Positions 43,451 to 51,972 of a DNA stretch of 64,000 nt are shown in pieces. This DNA comes from Mesorhizobium sp. Z1-4 (lineage in GTDB: Bacteria; Pseudomonadota; Alphaproteobacteria; Rhizobiales; Rhizobiaceae), in contig NZ_RCIO01000001.1 in the NCBI RefSeq assembly GCF_004000235.1, positions 1,360,837 to 1,424,836 of the forward strand, given 5' to 3'. The notes beneath the pieces were generated by a model, which had not been told where the DNA came from, did no database searches, and was given only the letters and a program-made list of their open reading frames with translations. The first letter of the stretch is position 1. Every line of letters starts with the position of its first letter. The translations under genes and the position numbers were made by a program.

Positions 43451-43993
43451 TCAGGCCGCCTCGACCAATTCCTCGCCCATCGCTTTTTCGAATGCCGTTC
43501 TGGTGAGCCGCGTCGTCCACGTCGGAACCTGTGCCTGGCGCGAATTCGACCAGGTCTGGCGAGCGCCGGTCATCACGAAGCCGAGTTTTTCCTGCAGCCG
43601 CATGGAAGCCGGATTGTCGGGGAAGGCCGACGAGGTCACCGCGCGGATATCCCGCAACGCAAAGGCGTGCTCGATCAGCGCCGTCGCGGCCTCGGTCATG
43701 TAGCCATGGCCGTGCCAGGGTTCGGCCAGCCAGTAGCCGAGTTCCGGCTCGCTGCCATCGCCTTCGAGCGAGACGACGCCGATCAGGCGTTCGCGATGAA
43801 TGGTGAAGACCAGGTCATCGCGCGTCTTGGCAAGCCCGGCAATCCAGTCTTCCGCGTCGGCCGGCCAGTAGGGGAAAGGGACCCTCGCCAGCATCCGCGC
43901 AACTTTCCAGTTGTTCAGTCCGAGCGCGATATCCTCGGCGTCCGGCAAAGCGGGCGGCCTTAGTGAGAGGCGTCGGGTAAGAAGAACCTGCAT
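43451..43993 (-). CDS. GNAT N-acetyltransferase (RimJ/RimL-like)
   Basis: A 180-residue paralogue of its downstream neighbour: LTRRLSLRPPALPDAEDI, PELGYWLAEPWHGHGYMTEAA split around the acetyl-CoA loop, and SMRLQEKLGFVMTG. ATG at 43993 follows GGAGGTCC. Located just downstream of the rpmA terminator, the usual place for such GNATs in rhizobia. Substrate unknown. Confidence 0.83.
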   Translation of the reverse strand: MQVLLTRRLSLRPPALPDAEDIALGLNNWKVARMLARVPFPYWPADAEDWIAGLAKTRDDLVFTIHRERLIGVVSLEGDGSEPELGYWLAEPWHGHGYMTEAATALIEHAFALRDIRAVTSSAFPDNPASMRLQEKLGFVMTGARQTWSNSRQAQVPTWTTRLTRTAFEKAMGEELVEAA

Positions 43994-44007
43994 CTGGACC
44001 TCCAGAA

Positions 44008-44039
44008 CGAAAAAGGGGAGATGGCTGCCCATCTCCCCT
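44008..44039 (-). terminator. Intrinsic terminator of rplU-rpmA
   Basis: An 11-bp perfect stem (AGGGGAGATGG at 44014-44024 with CCATCTCCCCT at 44029-44039) with a four-base loop. On the minus strand it is followed by a T-run (complement of 44010-44013), making a strong terminator 66 nt after rpmA. The plus-strand flank also has TTTTT at 44043, so it could work in both directions. Confidence 0.88.
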
Positions 44040-44105
44040 GATCTTTTTCTGGCTTATCCAGACACCGGGTCCCGAGATGGGCGCCGGTGTTTGGTGCGGA
44101 ACCGG

Positions 44106-44372
44106 CTACTCCGCAGGCGTAATCGGATTTACCGATACGTAGGTTCGGCCGTTGGCTTTGGCGGCAAAAGCCACTTCGCCTGCGGTCGTTGCGAAAATCG
44201 TGTGGTCTTTGCCCATGCCGACGTTCGAGCCCGGGTGCCACTTCGTGCCGCGCTGGCGCACGATGATATTGCCCGACACGACGCGCTCGCCGCCGAACTT
44301 TTTCACACCAAGGCGTTTGGATTCAGAATCGCGCCCGTTGCGCGATGAACCGCCAGCTTTCTTGTGTGCCAT
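44106..44372 (-). CDS. rpmA: 50S ribosomal protein L27
   Basis: An 88-residue L27. The N-terminal [20 protein letters not shown], which reaches the peptidyl transferase centre, and [21 protein letters not shown] are fully conserved. There is no cleavable N-terminal extension of the Firmicutes type. Second gene of rplU-rpmA, 55 nt after rplU. Confidence 0.99.
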   Translation of the reverse strand: MAHKKAGGSSRNGRDSESKRLGVKKFGGERVVSGNIIVRQRGTKWHPGSNVGMGKDHTIFATTAGEVAFAAKANGRTYVSVNPITPAE

Positions 44373-44427
44373 TTCTCACTCCTTCGCGCGCTGAGGCGCC
44401 AAATCAGACCGGGTGATACCCGAAGAA

Positions 44428-45105
44428 TTACTTTTTGGCCAGTTCCTTGGCCTGCTCACGCCAATCGGAAATCTGCTCGGCGCTGAAAGGCATCGCTTCG
44501 TCGATCTTGGCGATGTCCTTGTCGGACAGTTTCGCGATCTGCGCGAAGGTGGCGATGCCCTGCTCGATAAGCTGGCCGGCCGCGACCGGGCCGATGCCCT
44601 TGATCTGGGTCAGATCTTCCGGCTCGCCTTTCGGCGCCTTGAAAAGCGGCGCTGCGGCGGCGGTATCGGCCTTGGGTTCAGCCTTCGGCGCGGCCTTTTT
44701 CTCTACAGCTGGCTTCGCCTCAGCCTTCTTGGCGGGGGCTTCGTCCTTCGCGGCAGCCTGCTTCGCAGCGGCCTTCTTGGATGGCTTGGCGCCGCCGGTG
44801 AGAATTTCGGAGATGCGGACGGTGGTGAGAAGCTGCCGGTGGCCGCGCTTGCGGCGCGAATTCTGGCGGCGGCGCTTCTTGAAGGCGATGACCTTGGGGC
44901 CGCGGCCCTGCTCGATCACCTCGGCGGTTACCATGGCGCCGTCGACAAAAGGCGTCCCGAGGGTCACCTTGTCGCCCTCGCCAAAGGCCAGCACATTGCC
45001 GATCTCTACGATGTCGCCGACTTCGCCGGCCACGCGTTCGATGTTCAGTGTGTCGTCGGCGGCGACGCGGTACTGCTTCCCGCCGGTTTTGATGACTGCG
45101 AACAT
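44428..45105 (-). CDS. rplU: 50S ribosomal protein L21 with C-terminal helix-hairpin-helix extension
   Basis: A 225-residue protein, about twice the usual 100-105 residues. Residues 1-104 are ordinary L21 ([30 protein letters not shown]). A Lys/Ala/Pro linker (about 105-160) leads to a predicted helix-hairpin-helix domain (about 163-225) with [20 protein letters not shown] and [13 protein letters not shown]. Similar tails occur in rhizobial L21. The function of the tail is unknown; HhH folds often bind nucleic acid. Confidence 0.96.
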   Translation of the reverse strand: MFAVIKTGGKQYRVAADDTLNIERVAGEVGDIVEIGNVLAFGEGDKVTLGTPFVDGAMVTAEVIEQGRGPKVIAFKKRRRQNSRRKRGHRQLLTTVRISEILTGGAKPSKKAAAKQAAAKDEAPAKKAEAKPAVEKKAAPKAEPKADTAAAAPLFKAPKGEPEDLTQIKGIGPVAAGQLIEQGIATFAQIAKLSDKDIAKIDEAMPFSAEQISDWREQAKELAKK

Positions 45106-45273
45106 TTTTCGTCCTTCATTGTTCGGTCCGGCTCTGCAGCGCGAGAACGCGCAACGGCCGTCTTTTTGTCAGTCAGTTTCAGGTTCGCGTCCCTTCGGGC
45201 CGTCAATCCAGCGCAGCCTACTGCACCGCAAAGAACAGCCGGCGCGGGGAGGCCCCACGCCGGACGTGGCGGT

Positions 45274-45302
45274 TCGATACTGGATGCAGGTCTGCAAGTC
45301 AA
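45274..45302 (-). promoter_or_regulatory. Predicted sigma-70 promoter of rplU-rpmA
   Basis: On the minus strand TTGACT (complement of 45297-45302) and TATCGA (complement of 45274-45279) are spaced 17 nt apart. The transcript would have a leader of about 160 nt before rplU, containing a GC-rich hairpin (GGCG-GGGG / CCCC-CGCC, 45241-45262) that could be a regulatory leader. Confidence 0.55.
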
Positions 45303-45396
45303 GGCAATGCGGCGCCGGTTCTGCACCTGCTGCGGCCTGTGCTTTGCAGCGCAATGCGTATAAAAGCAAGGCACGGATCGCGCTTCGGAGGTTGGG

Positions 45397-45609
45397 TTGA
45401 ACGGCACGCGAAAAGATGACGGAGAAACTGAATCGGAGCGGATCCTGCGGCAGGTGAACAGCCAGGCCGGCGCCAGCGCGTCCCGACAGGGCGACGACAA
45501 GGATGACTGGGCCGAATATTGGGGCCGCCGTATCGGCCGCACGCTCGGAATTTTGTTTCTTTTCGTGGTCATCTACTGGCTCTATCAGCTTCTGACCGGC
45601 AAGGGCTGA
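45397..45609 (+). CDS. Small single-span membrane protein, hypothetical
   Basis: A 70-residue protein: a charged, hydrophilic N-terminal half (ETESERILRQVNSQAG), then one membrane helix near the C-terminus (TLGILFLFVVIYWLYQLL). Start is TTG at 45397 with GGAGG about eight bases upstream, a good ribosome site. It is six bases upstream of pdxY and probably co-transcribed. No function known. Confidence 0.65.
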   Translation: MNGTRKDDGETESERILRQVNSQAGASASRQGDDKDDWAEYWGRRIGRTLGILFLFVVIYWLYQLLTGKG

Positions 45610-45615
45610 CATTCG

Positions 45616-46500
45616 ATGGCATTTGCAGTGCAGGACAAGCCGCGGGCTGTCATCGTGATTTCAAGCCACGTCGTACGCGGCACCGTGGGTAACCGTGCAA
45701 TGGTGTTTGCGCTCGAGACGCTGGGATTTCCCGTCTGGGCAGTGCCGACCGTGACGCTGCCCTGGCATCCCGGTCACGGAAAGGCGACCCGGATCGTGCC
45801 GCAGGCGAAAGAATTCGCGGCGATGATGAAGGATCTGGAAGGAGCGCGCTGGCTGGGTGAGGTGTCGGCGGTGATCTCCGGCTACCTCGCCGAGGCAGAA
45901 CAGGCGGCCGCGGTGGCATCGCTCGTTCATGCCGTCAAAAAGAAAAATCCGGCTGCACTTTATCTTTGCGATCCGGTTATCGGCGATCAGGGCGGGCTCT
46001 ATGTGGCCGAAGATATAGCGGCAGCGCAGCGCGACCGGCTCTTGCCTTTGGCCGATATCGCAACGCCCAATCGCTATGAGCTCGAATGGCTGACCGGGGC
46101 GAAACTCGATACGCCGGATGCCGTCGCGGACGCCGCACTGGACGCCAGTCCGCCGACAATGCTCGTGACCTCGGCGCCTTCGTTCATGGCGCGGGGCACC
46201 GGCAACATCCTGGTTACGCCGGACACTGCGATGATGGCGGAGCACCGGCACATCGACAATCCGCCCAACGGGCCCGGCGACCTGACCGGTGCCGTATTTC
46301 TCGCGCGGCTTCTCGATGGGCAAGACCTGCAAACGGCGCTTCAGCTGACAACGGAATCGGTGTTCGAAATCCTCGCCCGAACGGCCAAGCGGGGGGCGGA
46401 CGAGCTGACCCTCGAAACGGACGCGCAAAGCCTCTCGCACCCTATGGCGATGGTGCAGACCAGGTCGCTTGCCTTTCCAGGTGGCGGCCGCCGGGCCTGA
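45616..46500 (+). CDS. pdxY: Pyridoxal kinase PdxY
   Basis: A 294-residue ribokinase-like enzyme that phosphorylates pyridoxal in B6 salvage. Features: VIVISSHVVRGTVGNRA at the N-terminus, CDPVIGDQGGLYV, IATPNRYELEWLTG, and NGPGDLTGAVFLARLL with the catalytic Asp; the usual GTGD reads GPGD. It ends five bases before the DUF429 gene, suggesting one transcript. Confidence 0.92.
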   Translation: MAFAVQDKPRAVIVISSHVVRGTVGNRAMVFALETLGFPVWAVPTVTLPWHPGHGKATRIVPQAKEFAAMMKDLEGARWLGEVSAVISGYLAEAEQAAAVASLVHAVKKKNPAALYLCDPVIGDQGGLYVAEDIAAAQRDRLLPLADIATPNRYELEWLTGAKLDTPDAVADAALDASPPTMLVTSAPSFMARGTGNILVTPDTAMMAEHRHIDNPPNGPGDLTGAVFLARLLDGQDLQTALQLTTESVFEILARTAKRGADELTLETDAQSLSHPMAMVQTRSLAFPGGGRRA

Positions 46501-46505
46501 GGTCG

Positions 46506-47267
46506 ATGGTGGTTCAGGCCGGGGCCGACGGGTGCCGAGGCGGCTGGATTGCAGCAATTGCGGAAAACGACACGCCGCCTGAATTTCGGGTATTCGGCCA
46601 GTTCGCGGCGCTGGTCGACGCACTGCCCGGAGACGCGCTGATTGCCGTCGACATGCCGATCGGCCTTCCCGAACGCTGCGGCCCGGGCGGACGCGGGCCG
46701 GAGAAGCTGGTGCGACCGCTGCTCGGCATGCGCCAGTCGAGCGTGTTTTCGATACCCTCGCGGTCGGCGGTCTATAGCGGTGCAGCACCGGCTTTGACCG
46801 GCGATGGAGGCTGGCTTGCCGCGCACCAGAGGGCGAGCGCTGTGGCGCGCGACACGTCCGATCCGCCACGGGGCGTTTCGATCCAGGCGTTCGGGCTGTT
46901 TGCCAAGATCCGTGAGCTGGACACGATGCTGAGGGAAAATCTGTCGCTTCGCGGCCGCATTTTCGAATCTCACCCCGAACTGTGTTTCTGGCGCCTGAAC
47001 GGCAGGCGCCCGCTTGGCGAGCCGAAGAAGGTAAAGGGCGCCGTTTACGCGCCCGGCCTTGCAGAGCGCCGGAGACTGCTCGTGAGAGCCGGCTTCGACG
47101 CCGAAAGCGTTGCCGCACCGCCGCCCGCCGGCGCTGCACAGGACGATTTGCTCGATGCGCTCGCAGTGTTGACCGCGGCGCGCAATCGCCGTTCCGGCAA
47201 TGCGCTTATGTTTCCTGATCCGCCCTTGCTCGACAGTTACGGACTGCCCATCGCCATCAGTTGCTGA
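46506..47267 (+). CDS. DUF429 domain-containing protein
   Basis: A 253-residue protein with an RNase H-like fold predicted for DUF429. The N-terminal AGADGCRGGWIAAI, IAVDMPIGLPERCG and the acidic ESHPELCFWRLNG match the family; C-terminal AAQDDLLDALAVLTAA supplies the last aspartates. Function is not established; a nuclease or hydrolase is plausible from the acidic residues. ATG at 46506 follows GAGG in the pdxY stop region. Confidence 0.82.
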   Translation: MVVQAGADGCRGGWIAAIAENDTPPEFRVFGQFAALVDALPGDALIAVDMPIGLPERCGPGGRGPEKLVRPLLGMRQSSVFSIPSRSAVYSGAAPALTGDGGWLAAHQRASAVARDTSDPPRGVSIQAFGLFAKIRELDTMLRENLSLRGRIFESHPELCFWRLNGRRPLGEPKKVKGAVYAPGLAERRRLLVRAGFDAESVAAPPPAGAAQDDLLDALAVLTAARNRRSGNALMFPDPPLLDSYGLPIAISC

Positions 47268-47321
47268 TCTCAACCACAGTTCCATTTGCCGCTTGGGACG
47301 TATGCGGCTAAAGGCAATGGC

Positions 47322-47966
47322 ATGACACATCTGCCAGAGAAACTTGCCACCGGCTACCGCAACTTCATGTCCGGGCGCTATGCCAGCGAACGGGACCGCT
47401 ACCGTGCTCTCGCGCGTGAGGGGCAGGAGCCGCACACGATGGTGATTGCGTGCTGCGATTCGCGCGCTGCGCCCGAAACAATATTCGATGCCGGGCCCGG
47501 TGAGCTCTTCGTCGTGCGAAACGTCGCCAATCTGGTGCCGCCCTACGCGCCGGACGACAATTATCATGGCACTTCCGCCGCCCTGGAGTTTGCGGTTCAG
47601 AGCCTCAAGGTCAGCAGCATACTTGTGCTCGGCCATGGCCGCTGCGGCGGCATCCGGGCCGCACTTTCGCCCGACGCAGCGCCGCTCTCGCCCGGCGACT
47701 TCATCGGCCGCTGGATGAACATGGTGGCACCGGCTGCGGAAACCGTTGCCAAAAACGAGATCATGACGTCGTCAGAGCGCCAGACTGCCCTGGAGCGCAT
47801 CTCCATCCGCTATTCGATGGCCAATCTGCGGACCTTCCCCTGCGTCAAGATACTCGAGGGCAAGGGGCGGCTGACGCTTTACGGCGCATGGTTCGATATC
47901 TCGACAGGCGAGCTTTGGGTCATGAACCCAGAGACGGGCGATTTTCAGCGCCCCGACGTTGACTGA
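47322..47966 (+). CDS. Beta-class carbonic anhydrase
   Basis: A 214-residue zinc enzyme interconverting CO2 and bicarbonate. Zinc ligands are Cys44 and the pair His105/Cys108 (ACCDSRAAP and GHGRCGG); the Asp46-Arg48 dyad is present. The family motif FVVRNVANLVPPY is intact. ATG at 47322 is preferred over a frame start 12 codons earlier. It converges with the Bcr/CflA gene. No membrane transporter of the SulP type is adjacent. Confidence 0.95.
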   Translation: MTHLPEKLATGYRNFMSGRYASERDRYRALAREGQEPHTMVIACCDSRAAPETIFDAGPGELFVVRNVANLVPPYAPDDNYHGTSAALEFAVQSLKVSSILVLGHGRCGGIRAALSPDAAPLSPGDFIGRWMNMVAPAAETVAKNEIMTSSERQTALERISIRYSMANLRTFPCVKILEGKGRLTLYGAWFDISTGELWVMNPETGDFQRPDVD

Positions 47967-47988
47967 CGCATAGCCTGAAAGCGCCGTC

Positions 47989-49248
47989 TCAAGTTGGCGG
48001 CTGGTCGGTTTCGCGCGGCATAATCACCCGCGCCAGGGCGGGTTCGGGCAGGGTGCGCCAATAGGCCCAGCACAGCGCCGCCAGAATTCCCATGGCCGGT
48101 GGAACCGTTGCAATCGCGAATGTGGGATTGCCGAGAGCAGCGGCAATCAGCCCGCCGACCAGCCCACCGCCCATCTGCAGAAAGCCGGCGAATGCCGAGG
48201 CAGAGCCTGCAATATGCGGAAATGCCGCTACCGTGGCCGTCGACATGGCGGGCAGGACGAACGCCATTCCGAAGGCGTGAAACCCGATCGGAACCATGAC
48301 GTTCAGAAAAGTCGGCTCCTGTACTTGCAGCAGGACGGCGAGCAGAACGCAGCCGAAAACAACGCAGGCGAGGCCGGCTGGCACGATGCTGTTGGCGCTG
48401 TGGCGGGCGAGCAAACGTCGCGTCACCAGCCCGCCGAGGAAAAAGCTGCCCGATTGCATCAGCATTCCGAGCCCGAACTCGACCGCAGTCATGCCGACGC
48501 GGTCCATGAGGATGAAGGGCAGAATGGTGGCCTGCGTGTAAAAGGCACCGATGCCACATCCCATTACCAGGCTGGATGACATGAAATAAGGGTTGGACAG
48601 GAGCGTGCGATAGGAGGCGACAATCGCGCGGGGCCGGATCTTCGAGGGATCGGGAGCCGCCGTTTCAACGAGCGCAAAGCGTATGACCACCGTCAGCACC
48701 GCCCCGGCCACGACCATGAAGATGAACACGGCCTGCCAGCCGAACAGACCGGTGAGAATGCCGCCGATTGTCGGGGAAAGGGCAGGTCCGAGACCCATCA
48801 CCAGACCGATGAAGTTCATTACTCTGGCGGACTGGTCGGACGTATACATGTCGCGGACGATGGCGCGTGCAATCGCGATCCCCACGGCCGCTCCCACGCC
48901 CTGGACGAAACGCGCGGCAATCAACGCCTCGACATTCGGTGCCAGGGCCGCAGCGATGCTCGCCGCCAGATAGACGGCCATGAAACCGAAGGTTACCGGC
49001 TTGCGGCCATAGCTGTCGGACAGCGGCCCGCAGAAAAGCTGGGCGATGGCGAAGCCGGCAAAATAGGACGAGAGGCTAAGCTTGATCAGAGCGTCGGTGG
49101 TGTCGAAGGCGGTAACCAGCTCGGTCATCGCAGGCGTATAGACAGCCATCGAAATGGGGCCGATTGCAACCAGAAGGGCGCAAATCAGTCCGACCTTGCG
49201 TTCGCTCATCGCCTGAGCGGAGACGATACGGGACGTTTGAAGGTTCAT
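47989..49248 (-). CDS. Bcr/CflA family multidrug efflux MFS transporter
   Basis: A 419-residue, 12-helix drug:H+ antiporter-1 member. The Bcr/CflA signature is visible: DLGLAG-like LSSYFAGFAIAQLFCGPLSDSYGRKPV (split), RFVQGVGAAVGIAIARAIVRD, and MGLGPALSPTIGGIL. It should export hydrophobic drugs or cysteine-type metabolites. The start overlaps the marR stop by four bases (ATGA), so pump and regulator are translationally coupled. Confidence 0.9.
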   Translation of the reverse strand: MNLQTSRIVSAQAMSERKVGLICALLVAIGPISMAVYTPAMTELVTAFDTTDALIKLSLSSYFAGFAIAQLFCGPLSDSYGRKPVTFGFMAVYLAASIAAALAPNVEALIAARFVQGVGAAVGIAIARAIVRDMYTSDQSARVMNFIGLVMGLGPALSPTIGGILTGLFGWQAVFIFMVVAGAVLTVVIRFALVETAAPDPSKIRPRAIVASYRTLLSNPYFMSSSLVMGCGIGAFYTQATILPFILMDRVGMTAVEFGLGMLMQSGSFFLGGLVTRRLLARHSANSIVPAGLACVVFGCVLLAVLLQVQEPTFLNVMVPIGFHAFGMAFVLPAMSTATVAAFPHIAGSASAFAGFLQMGGGLVGGLIAAALGNPTFAIATVPPAMGILAALCWAYWRTLPEPALARVIMPRETDQPPT

Positions 49249-49727
49249 GCGGCATCATCCGTTGCCGCGGCCCGGGCTCTGACCTCCATCATGTTGAGGT
49301 GCGCCTGGCGCAACACTTCCGATGCCGCAGCCCAGTCTGCCTTGCCGATGCCGCGGGATGCCTCCGCAGAAATTTCGCCGGCCAGCGCGGTGACGCGCAT
49401 TAGCGTCTCGTCCGCCAGTGGCGTCAGTGAAATGCATTTTGCGCGGCGGTCGGCCGGGTCGCGCTTTCTTTTCACGAGACCCCGCGCCTCAAGCCGGTCG
49501 ATCATCGCCGAAAGCGTCATCGCTTCGACGTTCAGCCGCTCGGCGATAACACTCTGGCGCTCGCCTTCGGCGCGGGCAATGTGGGCCAGCGTTCGTGCCT
49601 CGCCGGCGGTCAGTCCGAGACCGGATTCGCTCACCCGGCGGTCGAAATCGGCGCGGAACAAGCGAGCAAGGTCGGTGAGCAGAAAGCCGAAAGAGTGAGG
49701 GTCGATGGCGCGGTGCATGTAGAACAC
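49245..49727 (-). CDS. MarR family transcriptional regulator
   Basis: A 160-residue winged-helix regulator. The DNA-binding part includes LTAGEARTLAHIARAEGERQSVIAERL (split) and the wing RKRDPADRRAKCISLT. Start at GTG 49727; ATG at 49718 is equally possible. An 8-bp inverted repeat covers its promoter -10 box, consistent with autorepression relieved by a ligand, and it controls the coupled efflux pump downstream. Confidence 0.92.
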   Translation of the reverse strand: MFYMHRAIDPHSFGFLLTDLARLFRADFDRRVSESGLGLTAGEARTLAHIARAEGERQSVIAERLNVEAMTLSAMIDRLEARGLVKRKRDPADRRAKCISLTPLADETLMRVTALAGEISAEASRGIGKADWAAASEVLRQAHLNMMEVRARAAATDDAA

Positions 49728-49740
49728 TAAGGATCACTGA

Positions 49741-49759
49741 TAATAAGTCTTACTTATTA
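49741..49759. promoter_or_regulatory. Inverted-repeat operator, likely MarR site
   Basis: TAATAAGT (49741-49748) and ACTTATTA (49752-49759) form a perfect 8-bp inverted repeat around CTT. This AT-rich palindrome stands out in GC-rich surroundings, lies 14 nt upstream of marR, and covers the -10 box of the predicted marR promoter. It may also influence the divergent peptidase gene. Confidence 0.8.
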
Positions 49760-49782
49760 ATTACCGGCGCCTTTCAGGTCAA
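49754..49782 (-). promoter_or_regulatory. Predicted sigma-70 promoter of the marR-efflux operon
   Basis: On the minus strand TTGACC (complement of 49777-49782) and TAATAA (complement of 49754-49759) are separated by 17 nt. The -10 box is the right arm of the inverted repeat, so regulator binding would block RNA polymerase directly. Confidence 0.65.
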
Positions 49783-49849
49783 TGGTCGCATGGCCAGGTT
49801 GCATGCGCGGAAGACGGGCCCTAAATCGATCGAAGCCGGTTTCTCCGGC

Positions 49850-51934
49850 ATGTTTTCAGCAATTCCGGACAAAGCCGTGAGCGCCATCGACCTGACATCT
49901 CATCCCATGACCCATTGGACGGGGCCGATTGGCCTGCCGGATTTCACAGCGTTGGACGATGCCGAGTTCAGGCCGGTTTTCGAAGCAGCACTTGCCGAGC
50001 ATAATCGGGAAATCTCGCAGATCGCTGGATCGGCGGATGCGCCCACGATCGAGAACACGCTCGCGGCGCTCGAACTCTCCGGCGACGCGCTTGGCCGGGT
50101 GTCCGCGCTGTTCTGGACACGAGCGGGCGCTCATACCAATGACGTCATCCGCGCGCTGGAGCGCGAGATCGCACCGAAGATGGCCGCGCATTATTCGGCG
50201 ATCGCGATGAATGCCGAACTCTTTGCGCGTATCGATGCGCTCTACCAACGCCGTGCCGAACTCGGACTGGATGCCGAAACCGACCGTGTGCTGGAAAAGA
50301 CCTGGAAGGGTTTCGTGCGCGCCGGCGCCAAACTGGGGGACGAAGCCAAAGCGCGACTTTCCGAAATCAACTCCGAGCTTGCACGGCTGGGTGCTGCGTT
50401 CGGGCAGAACATTCTGGCCGACGAGGCGGAATGGGCGATGTTCCTCGACGAGGGCGATGACCTTGCAGGTCTGCCCGGCTTCCTGCTTTCGGCCATGCGC
50501 GGCGCCGCCGAAGAGCGCGGTCAGGCCAGCCGCTACGCCGTGACGCTGTCGCGCTCGATCATCGAACCGTTTCTCACCTACTCGGCACGGCGCGATCTTC
50601 GGGAAAAGGCATTCCACGCCTTCACACATCGCGGAGAAAATGGCGGCGAGACAGACAATCGCGACAACGTTGCGCGGATTCTTTCGTTGCGCGCCGAAAA
50701 GGCCAGGCTGCTGGGCTATCCGCATTACGCGGCGCTGAAGCTCGACGACACGATGGCCAAGGATGCAGGCTCGGTTCTCGGGCTGCTTCAGCCTGTGTGG
50801 GAGAGCGCCAAACGCAAGGCTGCCGACGACGAGGCCGAGCTTGGCCGCATCGCTGCCGCGAATGGCAGCAACGAGCCGCTGGCAGCCTGGGACTGGCGCT
50901 ACTGGCAGGAGAAGCTGCGGGCGGAAAAGTACGATCTCGATGAGGCACAGCTGAAGCCCTATCTGCAGCTAGAGCATATTGCCGATGCTGCTTTCGACGT
51001 TGCGGGGCGGCTTTTCGGCCTCACTTTCAAGGCGCGCGGCGAGGTCCCCGGCTGGCACCCGGATGTGCGGGTGTTCGAGGTGCATGACGCAAAGGGCAAC
51101 CATCGGGCGACCTTCGTGGCCGACTATTTCAACCGCGCCTCCAAGCGCTCCGGCGCCTGGATGAGCTCGCTGGAATCCGGCCACAAGCTTGGCGAGGGTG
51201 CGATGCCCGTCATCTACAACGTGATGAACTTCGCCAAGCCGCCGAAGGGCGAGCCGGCGCTGCTTTCCATGGACGATGCGCGCACGTTGTTCCATGAGTT
51301 CGGCCATGCGCTGCATGGCATGCTGACCGACGTCACCTGGCCTTCGGTTTCGGGCACCTCCGTATCGCGCGACTTCGTCGAGCTGCCGTCGCAGCTTTAC
51401 GAACATTGGCTGACGGAGCCGGAAGTGCTCAACAAGCACGCACGCCACCACGAGACCGGCGAGGCGATGCCGGAAGAGCTTGTCGAACGCATGCTCGCGG
51501 CGCGCAATTTCAACGCCGGCTTCGCGACTGTCGAATTCACCGCGTCGGCGCTGGTCGACATGGCTTTCCATGCCGAAGCTGCCGCGCCAGCAGATCCGCT
51601 GGCATTCGAGGCCGAAACGCTGGCGAAGCTGGGCATGCCGGACGCAATAGCGATGCGCCACCGCACGCCGCATTTCGCGCATGTGTTTTCCGGCGACGGC
51701 TATTCGGCCGGTTATTACTCTTACATGTGGTCAGAGGTGCTGGACGCTGACGCCTTCAAGGCGTTCGAGGAGACCGGTGACATCTTCGACGGCGAGACCG
51801 CGCGCAAGCTTCATGACTTCATCTATTCGGCCGGCGGTTCGCGCGACCCGGAAGAACTCTACACGGCGTTCCGGGGCAAGATGCCATCGCCCGAGGCGAT
51901 GATGGAAAAGCGCGGGCTGACGCCGGCGGAGTAG
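49850..51934 (+). CDS. M3 family metallopeptidase (oligopeptidase A/Dcp-like)
   Basis: A 694-residue zinc oligopeptidase. The catalytic HEFGH is at about residue 482 (LFHEFGHALHGM), with the downstream zinc glutamate in the family's usual position (DFVELPSQLYEHW). The C-terminal HVFSGDGYSAGYYSYMWSEVLDADAF is typical of Dcp/OpdA. It degrades short peptides in the cytoplasm; no signal peptide is convincing. The start is uncertain: in-frame ATGs at 49790, 49850 and 49907 all lack strong ribosome sites. Confidence 0.9.
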   Translation: MFSAIPDKAVSAIDLTSHPMTHWTGPIGLPDFTALDDAEFRPVFEAALAEHNREISQIAGSADAPTIENTLAALELSGDALGRVSALFWTRAGAHTNDVIRALEREIAPKMAAHYSAIAMNAELFARIDALYQRRAELGLDAETDRVLEKTWKGFVRAGAKLGDEAKARLSEINSELARLGAAFGQNILADEAEWAMFLDEGDDLAGLPGFLLSAMRGAAEERGQASRYAVTLSRSIIEPFLTYSARRDLREKAFHAFTHRGENGGETDNRDNVARILSLRAEKARLLGYPHYAALKLDDTMAKDAGSVLGLLQPVWESAKRKAADDEAELGRIAAANGSNEPLAAWDWRYWQEKLRAEKYDLDEAQLKPYLQLEHIADAAFDVAGRLFGLTFKARGEVPGWHPDVRVFEVHDAKGNHRATFVADYFNRASKRSGAWMSSLESGHKLGEGAMPVIYNVMNFAKPPKGEPALLSMDDARTLFHEFGHALHGMLTDVTWPSVSGTSVSRDFVELPSQLYEHWLTEPEVLNKHARHHETGEAMPEELVERMLAARNFNAGFATVEFTASALVDMAFHAEAAAPADPLAFEAETLAKLGMPDAIAMRHRTPHFAHVFSGDGYSAGYYSYMWSEVLDADAFKAFEETGDIFDGETARKLHDFIYSAGGSRDPEELYTAFRGKMPSPEAMMEKRGLTPAE

Positions 51935-51972
51935 CCGTGGTCGGCGTGAATTCTGACAAGGAGAGTGATTTA

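Noticed and set aside
45661..47139. 492-codon open frame antisense to pdxY and DUF429
   Set aside because: Low-complexity Arg-rich product, no ribosome site; both sense genes are well supported.
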